From CBDFGK01 sp965247075 (GTDB lineage Bacteria; Pseudomonadota; Gammaproteobacteria; Pseudomonadales; Halieaceae): 64,000 nt of DNA. A program made the position numbers and the translations under genes. Position 1 is the first letter of the stretch. Every line of letters starts with the position of its first letter. Shown one piece after another: positions 1 to 6,407 of this stretch. The notes under the pieces were generated by a model. The model had not been told where the DNA came from and did not search any database. It was given only the letters and a program-made list of their open reading frames with translations. Location of the stretch: positions 682,001-746,000 of the forward strand of contig CBDFGK010000002.1 in NCBI GenBank assembly GCA_965247075.1, read 5' to 3'.

Positions 1-1
1 C

Positions 2-2644
2 TTCCCATCAATAGCGGATGATACGACGGGCAAAGCGATTCCCAGTGCCTCCCTCAGCAATGCATTTGCACGTAGCGTGGGTGAAGGTTTGTTTACCCTA
101 ACGGCAAGAAAAAGTGGCACCGATCTCTCACCATCATTGCAATATTGGCGCAACTTTGGCCGCCAATATCTGAGTGAACGTTGCTTGATGGCACAGGCGG
201 ACCCACAACAGCCTGAGCCTATCGCGCCGTACACAGCCGCCCAAACCCTGCCTCTGCTCAGGAGTGCGCCACCGATGCGTGGGGCTGAGTATCTCTCCGC
301 ACAGATACTACAGGACATCCGGGCCTCGCTGGATGACTGGGTCTGCTTACAGATTCAGGCTGCCGGCGGGCTCGATGCACTGCTTGCCAAGAGCGCGCCG
401 CAGTGGCATCAGGTAGGCCGTGTCTGTTTTCATCTGGCGGAAAACAAAAATGACCTTGACTTTCCCTTTGCCTTTATGGCGACCTATGCTCCGGAGCTGT
501 CAGAGCAGGGTCGTATTCGTCATCAACCTCTTGGCCACGCATTACAGGAGTATGCGGGAGCGAAAAACAAAAAAGCGTTGATCCGCCTCCTTTCACCCGT
601 TCAGCTTGCCGCGCAGTCCAGTTCCCTGATCAGGGAACTGGTTGATACCGGCGACATATATCATCCCCTGGCCTGGTCATCCGAGGACGCCTATGCGTTT
701 CTAAAGAGTGCGCCGCAATACGAGCAGTGCGGCCTGGTGGTCCGGTTGCCTGACTGGTGGAAAAAACGCAGCAGACCACGTGCCGGCGTGACCATTGGTG
801 AAAAAAAGCAGCAGAGCTTCAATGCCGATTCACTGCTGGATTTCAAACTGCATATTGAGCTGGATGATGAGGCGCTCAGTGAGTCCGAGCTGAAAAAGCT
901 GCTGTCGGCAGGTGATGGCCTCGTGTTTATTAGGGGGCAGTGGGTTGAGGTAGATCAGAGAAAACTGAGCGAAGCCCTGGCCCACTGGAAAAAGATGGAG
1001 GCGGAGACGGCAGGCGGCGGGCTCACCTTTGCTGAAGGGATGCGGTTGCTGGCAGGTGCTCCAGCCGATCTGGGTGAGGATGTCCTGGCAGAGAGTCGAA
1101 CCTGGTCTCTTGTTCAACCGGGCCAATGGTTGGCTGCACTGCTGGACGAACTGCGCGCACCCACTCAGCTGAAGGCTGCCAACCCGGGTAAAGCACTCAA
1201 AACAACCCTGCGGCCCTATCAGCAGGAGGGCGTGAACTGGCTGTGGTTACTCTCTCAGTTGGGATTGGGTGCCTGTCTGGCGGACGACATGGGGTTGGGA
1301 AAAACCATGCAGGTGATTTCCCTACTGCTTATCTTGAAAAAGAAGCGCTGTGACCGACCCTCCTTATTGGTGCTTCCCGCCTCTCTGATTGGCAATTGGA
1401 AAGCAGAACTTGAGCATTTTGCCCCTTCGCTACGCAGCCTGTTTTTTCACCGTTCCCAGCTGAACAAAAAAGCCATGGATGCCATGGTGAATGAAAGTAC
1501 GACCTTGAAAGACATCGATCTTGTGGTGACCACCTATGGAACAGTGATGCGTCAAGACTGGCTACAAGAACAGGCGTGGCAGCTGCTGGTGCTGGACGAA
1601 GCCCATGCCATCAAGAATCCAACCGCCAGGCAGAGCAAAGCGGTCAAGAATCTCCATGCCAAATCGCGTATTGCACTGACCGGCACGCCGGTAGAAAACC
1701 GGTTGTCGGATCTGTGGTCGCTGTTCGACTTTCTAAACCCGGGTCTACTTGGATCAGCCAGGCGTTTCAAGGGGTTTGTGAAAGTACTCTCTGAGCGGGA
1801 GAGTGACCAATATGCACCGTTACGCAATTTGGTAAGCCCCTATATCCTGCGCCGCCTTAAGACCGATCGATCAATCATCGACGACCTGCCCCAAAAGACT
1901 GAAGTGCCTGCCTATTGTGGTCTGAGTAAAGTACAAGCGGTGCACTATCAGCAGGCCGTCAATCAGATGGCGAACGCTATTGAGAACCTTGAAGGCATAA
2001 AGCGTCGCGGTTTGGTGCTGTCCTACCTACTACGCTTCAAGCAGATCTGTAATCACCCATCACAACTGCTCGGGGATAATCAGTACGATCCGAAAAAGAG
2101 CGGGAAATTTCAGCGCCTGGCTGAACTCTGTGAAGAGATCGCATCACGCCAGGAGAAGGTGCTGGTGTTTACCCAATTCCGCGCAATGACCACGCCACTG
2201 GCCAACTTTTTGGCACAGCAGTTCGGCCAGCCCGGCCTAGTGCTCCATGGCGGTACCGCTGTTAAGCAAAGACAAGCACGGGTTGAACAGTTCCAGGCAG
2301 AAGAGGGGCCCCCCTTCTTTATTCTCTCCCTCAAGGCGGGAGGAACCGGCCTCAATCTAACCCAGGCTTCCCATGTAATCCATTTTGATCGCTGGTGGAA
2401 CCCGGCGGTGGAAGACCAGGCCACAGACCGCGCCTTTCGAATCGGACAGAAAAATAATGTACTCGTTCACAAATTTGTCTGCCCTGGAACGGTAGAAGAG
2501 AAGATAGACGCCTTGATTAATGAAAAAAAGGCCCTCGCCAACGATCTATTGGATGGTGGCGCTGACACACTGCTTACAGAGATGGATAATGAGACATTGC
2601 TCAATCTGGTATCACTCGATATTGAGAAGACGCGAGTCTTATAG
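2..2644 (+). CDS. SNF2-family DEAD/DEAH helicase, 5' end outside the window
   Basis: ATP-dependent SNF2/RapA-type helicase or translocase acting on DNA. The reading frame is open to the left window edge. A GTG at 77 would give 855 aa, but nothing marks it as a start, and bacterial SNF2 proteins of this kind usually exceed 1,000 aa, so the true start is probably upstream. Counting from 77, motif I DDMGLGKT lies near residues 402-409 and the DEAH box (VLDEAHAIKNP) near 505, followed by motif III (LTGTPVENR) and the C-terminal helicase core with motif VI-like FRIGQ near 810. The N-terminal 370 residues are a family-specific accessory region. The SWIM protein gene starts 9 bases downstream and is almost certainly co-translated. 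Family assignment is certain; the cellular role is not. Confidence 0.93.
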   Translation, partial: FPSIADDTTGKAIPSASLSNAFARSVGEGLFTLTARKSGTDLSPSLQYWRNFGRQYLSERCLMAQADPQQPEPIAPYTAAQTLPLLRSAPPMRGAEYLSAQILQDIRASLDDWVCLQIQAAGGLDALLAKSAPQWHQVGRVCFHLAENKNDLDFPFAFMATYAPELSEQGRIRHQPLGHALQEYAGAKNKKALIRLLSPVQLAAQSSSLIRELVDTGDIYHPLAWSSEDAYAFLKSAPQYEQCGLVVRLPDWWKKRSRPRAGVTIGEKKQQSFNADSLLDFKLHIELDDEALSESELKKLLSAGDGLVFIRGQWVEVDQRKLSEALAHWKKMEAETAGGGLTFAEGMRLLAGAPADLGEDVLAESRTWSLVQPGQWLAALLDELRAPTQLKAANPGKALKTTLRPYQQEGVNWLWLLSQLGLGACLADDMGLGKTMQVISLLLILKKKRCDRPSLLVLPASLIGNWKAELEHFAPSLRSLFFHRSQLNKKAMDAMVNESTTLKDIDLVVTTYGTVMRQDWLQEQAWQLLVLDEAHAIKNPTARQSKAVKNLHAKSRIALTGTPVENRLSDLWSLFDFLNPGLLGSARRFKGFVKVLSERESDQYAPLRNLVSPYILRRLKTDRSIIDDLPQKTEVPAYCGLSKVQAVHYQQAVNQMANAIENLEGIKRRGLVLSYLLRFKQICNHPSQLLGDNQYDPKKSGKFQRLAELCEEIASRQEKVLVFTQFRAMTTPLANFLAQQFGQPGLVLHGGTAVKQRQARVEQFQAEEGPPFFILSLKAGGTGLNLTQASHVIHFDRWWNPAVEDQATDRAFRIGQKNNVLVHKFVCPGTVEEKIDALINEKKALANDLLDGGADTLLTEMDNETLLNLVSLDIEKTRVL

Positions 2645-2653
2645 GTGACATAC

Positions 2654-3643
2654 ATGAGTTACGGCGGGTGGTCTCCCTATGTTCCGGTGGCACAGCGGCG
2701 CGCCAAAGCGGCCAAAGAGATTAATAAACTACGAAAAAAAGGCATGGAAATTGAACCCATTAAAGTTGAGGGGCGGAAGATAACCAGTACATTCTGGGGT
2801 AAAGCCTGGTGCAATCACCTGGAGAGATTCAGTGATTATGAGAACCGTCTACCCAGGGGGCGAACCTATGTTCGTAACGGTTCGGTATGTCATCTAGCCA
2901 TCTCCAGGGGTAAGGTCGAGGCCATGGTCAGCGGCACGGCGCTTTATAGAGTTGACATTGACATCAAGCCACTGCCTGTTAACAAGTGGAAAAACGTCCG
3001 CAAACAGTGCGCTGGTCAGATTGGCTCCATGTTGGAGTTATTGCAGGGACGTTTTTCCGATAATGTCATGGCGACAGTGACCGAACAGAATCAGGGGTTA
3101 TTCCCCAAACCCAGCGAGATAAATCTTGCCTGTGACTGTCCGGACTGGGCAGAGATGTGTAAACATATTGCCGCCGTCCTGTACGGTGTTGGTGTCAGGC
3201 TAGACCATCAGCCGGAACTACTTTTTCTACTCCGTAATGTTGATCATGAAGAGCTGGTCACCACCGAACTGGATTTTCAGTCAGCTGCATCTGGAAAAGG
3301 AAAACGACGCCGGCTGGCAGGGGCAGATCTTTCCGATGTCTTTGGCGTGGACATGGAAGAGCCGGTAAAACCCGGTCGCAAAACAAGTGCTGTTAGAAAA
3401 AGAACGGTCAAGAAAAGCAAGAACACGTTTACGCCAACAGCGGCGGCGGTCACCAGACTCCGCAAGCGATTTCGGATGAACACCTCACAGTTTGCGAAGT
3501 TAGTTGGCGTCAAACCGCCCACGGTAACCCACTGGGAAAACGGTAGTGGTAAACTCAATCTTCGCCAACGTACTCTGGATGCACTCACCGAAGTGTCTGA
3601 ACTTACGCCGGAGCAGGCCGAGCAAGAATTAACGCGGGCCTGA
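2654..3643 (+). CDS. SWIM zinc-finger protein with C-terminal helix-turn-helix
   Basis: Protein of 329 aa. The ATG at 2654 is preferred over an upstream GTG at 2645 because AGGTG lies about 7 bases before it and the resulting start (MSYGGWSPYVPVA) resembles SWIM proteins paired with SNF2 helicases. The SWIM motif C-x-C-x6-C-x-H (CDCPDWAEMCKH) is near residues 159-170. A basic linker follows, then an XRE-like helix-turn-helix at about 265-310 (SQFAKLVGVKPPTVTHWENG). SWIM domains bind DNA or proteins and often accompany SNF2 helicases; the added HTH suggests the protein directs the helicase to specific DNA or regulates the locus. That last point is inference. Confidence 0.88.
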   Translation: MSYGGWSPYVPVAQRRAKAAKEINKLRKKGMEIEPIKVEGRKITSTFWGKAWCNHLERFSDYENRLPRGRTYVRNGSVCHLAISRGKVEAMVSGTALYRVDIDIKPLPVNKWKNVRKQCAGQIGSMLELLQGRFSDNVMATVTEQNQGLFPKPSEINLACDCPDWAEMCKHIAAVLYGVGVRLDHQPELLFLLRNVDHEELVTTELDFQSAASGKGKRRRLAGADLSDVFGVDMEEPVKPGRKTSAVRKRTVKKSKNTFTPTAAAVTRLRKRFRMNTSQFAKLVGVKPPTVTHWENGSGKLNLRQRTLDALTEVSELTPEQAEQELTRA

Positions 3644-3666
3644 TAGGAGAATAACAGAGAAATATG

Positions 3667-3681
3667 TCTATTCGAGCTAAA
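3667..3681 (+). repeat. Left copy of a 15-bp perfect inverted repeat
   Basis: TCTATTCGAGCTAAA is the exact reverse complement of bases 4081-4095. The two copies enclose vapB and the vapC stub in a unit of about 430 bp. The match stops at 15 bp on both sides. No target-site duplication is evident. Confidence 0.85.
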
Positions 3682-3754
3682 GGAACTTCAGTTTAGATAC
3701 CTGTTTTTTATATGTCTTTTTGCACTATACTTGAGTCTGAATAACGGAGGGTTT

Positions 3755-4024
3755 ATGGCAATCCCAGAACAAAACGACAGTGCCAAAGTCTTCATGGCAG
3801 GCAAGTCCCAAGCGGTGCGACTACCGAAAAAATTTCGCTTTGCCGAAGGTTGCGACGAGGTAGCCATTCGCAGGGTCGGCCGGGATCTTATCTTGAGTCC
3901 ACGGTTTGCTGATTGGGAAGATTTTTGGGCAAACACATCACCGTTGGACGATGACGTTGTTGAGGCGGTATTGGCTCGCAACGACAACTGCGTTGACGAT
4001 CCCGAACGAACGAGCTTCGACTAA
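3755..4024 (+). CDS. vapB: VapB-type AbrB/MazE-fold antitoxin
   Basis: Antitoxin of 89 aa with an N-terminal SpoVT/AbrB-like DNA-binding domain (KVFMAGKSQAVRLPKKFRF, about residues 10-30), which is the hallmark of VapB partners of PIN-domain VapC RNases. The ATG at 3755 is preceded by GGAGG at 3746-3750; a TTG at 3731 is less likely. A possible -10 element TATACT lies at 3726-3731, with no clear -35. The acidic C-terminal half is the usual toxin-binding tail. The stop overlaps the ATG of a vapC stub (TAATG), the normal vapBC junction, but the toxin is lost. The gene lies between 15-bp inverted repeats. Confidence 0.85.
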   Translation: MAIPEQNDSAKVFMAGKSQAVRLPKKFRFAEGCDEVAIRRVGRDLILSPRFADWEDFWANTSPLDDDVVEAVLARNDNCVDDPERTSFD

Positions 4025-4062
4025 TGAAAGTCATGCTCGATACAGACGGAAAAGTACTGTAA
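4024..4062 (+). pseudogene. vapC remnant (12 codons)
   Basis: The ATG overlaps the vapB stop in the usual vapBC arrangement. The frame encodes MKVMLDTDGKVL and then stops. VapC toxins typically start M-K-x-M-L-D-T-N, where the Asp is the first catalytic residue of the PIN domain, so this reads as a toxin start cut off right after that Asp. The remaining ~120 residues are not found in any frame before the right inverted repeat at 4081. Identification rests on the short N-terminus and on position. Confidence 0.65.
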
Positions 4063-4080
4063 GGATTTATCTATAAATAA

Positions 4081-4095
4081 TTTAGCTCGAATAGA
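4081..4095 (-). repeat. Right copy of the 15-bp inverted repeat
   Basis: TTTAGCTCGAATAGA on the plus strand is the exact reverse complement of 3667-3681. It lies 19 bases after the vapC stub stop and so forms the right boundary of the vapB unit. Confidence 0.85.
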
Positions 4096-4186
4096 AATTG
4101 CCGTTGACGAAGCGGAACCAGTTGATAGAGGTGAGGAATCACTCTCTAGCGAGAATCAGCTGCCTTCCGACACAACAGGATGAATT

Positions 4187-4444
4187 ATGGACCGCATTAC
4201 TTCAACCGATTTTCAACGCGATTTTAGGCGCACCGTTTCCAACGCAAAACGCAAGCCGATTACCGTCACCAGCCGCGGGCTTGATGAGGTAGTACTCGTC
4301 GACGCGGAAGAATTCGAGAGGCTTAGGGCCTACGATAATCGCAAGCACTTCCTCGCCTCGGAACTCCCCCAGGAAGACACAGACGTCATTATTAACGGTG
4401 AATTCCCGCCTGAAGGTAATGGCTTAGATCACCTCTTAGAATAG
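4187..4444 (+). CDS. Phd/YefM-family antitoxin
   Basis: Protein of 85 aa with the Phd/YefM pattern: an N-terminal STDFQRDFRRTV segment, then PITVTSRG and VVLVDAEEFERL, and a variable acidic C-terminus that would wrap the toxin. Such antitoxins neutralise Doc, RelE or other toxins and autorepress their operon. The ATG at 4187 follows AGGATGAATT. No complete toxin gene follows; a 57-codon frame starting 9 bases downstream at 4454 resembles only the beginning of a PemK-type toxin. Confidence 0.85.
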   Translation: MDRITSTDFQRDFRRTVSNAKRKPITVTSRGLDEVVLVDAEEFERLRAYDNRKHFLASELPQEDTDVIINGEFPPEGNGLDHLLE

Positions 4445-4453
4445 GGGTAGGGC

Positions 4454-4627
4454 ATGGGCTACCCCGAACCCAGAAAAGGGTTAGTGATCAATTATAAATT
4501 TCTATGGAAAAGCGACACTGATAAAGGCTTAAAGGCACGCCTAAGCCGTGCTTTTGATCCACGCGCTGAAATGGAGAAATTCCGTAGGGAAATGGAACGG
4601 GGCAAAAATAAAGACCGCGAGCGTTGA
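4454..4627 (+). pseudogene. Short ORF resembling a truncated PemK/MazF-type toxin
   Basis: A 57-codon frame begins 9 bases after the Phd stop, behind a GGGTAGGG ribosome-binding-like stretch. Its start, PEPRKGLVINYKFLWKSD, resembles the N-terminus of a PemK/MazF-like growth-inhibitor group with a P-G-L-V-I-x-Y-x-Y-L-W pattern. After about residue 26 the sequence becomes charged (SRAFDPRAEMEKFRREMERG) and no longer matches, suggesting an internal deletion that fused toxin start to unrelated sequence. It could instead be a genuine small protein. The PemK similarity is from memory of the family, not a search. Confidence 0.35.
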
Positions 4628-4856
4628 ACGGAGCAGGGCGGAACCATTGAAAGCAAGGTCGAAGGTTTGACGACGATAGACAGTCGAGCGATACGCCTGG
4701 GATTCAGAAAAAGGGACAGAAATCCGAGCAGGGTGCGATCCTGAATCGTCAGGTTAGGAGCCCTTTGTTGGCCCGGCTATGGATGATCAGCGGCGGCCTT
4801 AGCAGTAGGTTTTCAGCGATGACCGCTCGGCTTCCCTGGGATCGAGGGTCTAGCGA

Positions 4857-5168
4857 CTACCCCAGCGCTTCCAGCCCCTTGCGGTCGACCAGGTTAAGCA
4901 ACTTCAGTGACGGGCCGTTGGGCTTCTTCGCCCCGCGCTCCCACTTCTGTACCGTCGATACGCTGGTATTCAGGTAGGCTGCAAACACGCCCTGGCTCGC
5001 CTTCGAGCGCTGCCGAATTCGCTTGATCTGCACCGAGTTATAAACCTTCACCGGCGGCAAGCACAGTGCATCAAACTCCTTCAGGGTGACCTCATCCATG
5101 ACACCCGCATCGTGCAGGTTCCAGGCACTCTCATGCACCACATCCAGGATTGTTTTCTTCATCACCAT
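4857..5168 (-). CDS. XRE-family antitoxin (HigA/NadS type)
   Basis: Protein of 103 aa with a helix-turn-helix at about residues 45-95 (RIRQRSKASQGVFAAYLNTS, then VQKWERG), the usual arrangement in antitoxins encoded downstream of RelE/HigB-like toxins. The gene overlaps the 3' end of a toxin remnant upstream on the same strand, the classic toxin-first order of these pairs. It would bind the toxin and repress the operon. The gene itself looks intact; the promoter that normally precedes the toxin was probably removed with the toxin's 5' part. Confidence 0.85.
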   Translation of the reverse strand: MVMKKTILDVVHESAWNLHDAGVMDEVTLKEFDALCLPPVKVYNSVQIKRIRQRSKASQGVFAAYLNTSVSTVQKWERGAKKPNGPSLKLLNLVDRKGLEALG

Positions 5169-5345
5169 TCACCTCAATCAATACACCTTCACCTTTGGCT
5201 TGTTTCAACTGACGGTTCGTGTACCCCAGTAGTTCCCTCGCCAATTTTTTCAGGCCGTCCAATTCATCTGTCTTAATATTGGCCTGGGCATTCTTCGTAA
5301 AACCGTAAACGAAGAAGGCTGCGGCATGATCGCTAAAGGCGTTCT
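5131..5345 (-). pseudogene. 5'-truncated RelE/HigB-like toxin remnant
   Basis: Read on the minus strand, this frame encodes AFSDHAAAFFVYGFTKNAQA and then a KLARELLGYTNRQLKQA segment ending in GVLIEVNGDEE, matching the C-terminal two-thirds of RelE-like toxins that precede XRE antitoxins. An in-frame stop lies two codons before the homologous part and no start codon is available, so the 5' end has been removed. The remnant's stop lies about 38 bases inside the antitoxin gene, as in intact pairs. The break coincides with an 8-bp inverted repeat (TGCGGCAT / ATGCCGCA, 5321-5354). Confidence 0.7.
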
Positions 5346-5507
5346 ATGCCGCAACTATACTATTTAACATAATATATATTATGCGCATAACTAGTTACTA
5401 TATGACACATTAGTATATCGAATTCGTGCCGGTTGTCATTGCGCCAAACGCCCAGGAAAAAGCGCAACATGATCGCAGTGCCATGGGACGTCACACCCAG
5501 GGGTTCG

Positions 5508-6407
5508 TTAGATCTGGACATTCTGGTTTTCTTCCTGGAAGGAGATACTTAGCCAAATAGCTTCTTGTTCCAAAGCCATCGCCTGTTTCTGCATTTCGTT
5601 CATTAATTGCTGGAGCTCCGGATTGCCCCCCTCTCGCAGTCGATTGTAACTTGACTCGAAGTCACCAAAGTTATCGAGCCAAACTTTATTGCTTCCAAAC
5701 TCATTGAGTAGGTGCTTCCAGTCTGGCATTAACCAAAATTGGCATTTTTCACCTAACTTTGATCGTAACCTGGCATAGTTCATTAATCCGACACCATCAT
5801 AATCGGGGAATAGAATCACCCCTTTAGTTCGCGATGTCCTCGCCAACCAGTCGATCAATAGGTTGTTTAGCTGTCCGCCGTAGTACGCAATTGATGAGGC
5901 AGTACCGGATGGAAGCCAGTCCAGCCTATCAAACAATTTTTGATTCTCTACCAACCACAATGGCTGCTCACTGCTCCAGTTGTCATTTGTCGTTATGCCC
6001 AGTGTAGCCGCACCGTAGTTTTCGCTTGCAGCCGTTAGGTCGAGCGTCGAGTGACCATTTGACCAGGTGACCCCTGCGCCTGTCGATTTCAGTAGCAGGT
6101 AGTACATGTCGTGACCGGGGCTACTACTTTTACTGTCCCGAGAGTTTGCAATGTTGAAAGCACGCTGCGGCAAACCTTCAGGTAGCTCTACCTTCTCCTT
6201 CGGTCGAAGCTGCCGCCAATAAGTATCCAACGCTTTTTCGTTCAACACGCTGTAAACTGTGCCTCGTCCTGCCACAGCCTCCTGAACACAGCCTGTCCTT
6301 CGCGCAAAATCACCCAGGGCTGTTTTCTGGTCTTTTGTGAGCGCGGAAGCAGCCACACGACCGTGGTGCCGCAGCTTTTCCAAGGCGCCTGTTAGTGCCT
6401 TGCTCAT
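5508..6407 (-). CDS. JetD/MksG-like Toprim nuclease subunit of a Wadjet-type system
   Basis: Predicted DNA-cleaving subunit of 299 aa. Toprim-like catalytic residues are visible: E154 in WLVENQKLF, D202 and D204 in LFPDYDGVG, and E282 in LEQEAIWL, in the order seen in DUF3322/DUF2220 JetD proteins. The N-terminal 130 residues hold a winged-helix-like segment (TALGDFARRTGCVQEAV). JetD proteins of type I Wadjet are nearer 380-400 aa, so this is a compact form. The ATG overlaps the SMC-like gene stop as ATGA. In characterised systems this subunit cuts circular plasmid DNA after loop extrusion by the SMC complex; transfer of that activity here is inference. Confidence 0.85.
   Translation of the reverse strand: MSKALTGALEKLRHHGRVAASALTKDQKTALGDFARRTGCVQEAVAGRGTVYSVLNEKALDTYWRQLRPKEKVELPEGLPQRAFNIANSRDSKSSSPGHDMYYLLLKSTGAGVTWSNGHSTLDLTAASENYGAATLGITTNDNWSSEQPLWLVENQKLFDRLDWLPSGTASSIAYYGGQLNNLLIDWLARTSRTKGVILFPDYDGVGLMNYARLRSKLGEKCQFWLMPDWKHLLNEFGSNKVWLDNFGDFESSYNRLREGGNPELQQLMNEMQKQAMALEQEAIWLSISFQEENQNVQI

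Noticed and set aside
4063..4180. Open frame with LARIEIAVDEAEPVDRGEE before phd
   Set aside because: It has no start codon and no similarity I recognise, and it crosses the right inverted repeat.
4628..4856. Possible genes in the gap between the short ORF and the XRE antitoxin
   Set aside because: No frame with a start, RBS or recognised motif; only a loose GATTCAG/CTGAATC inverted repeat, too short to interpret.
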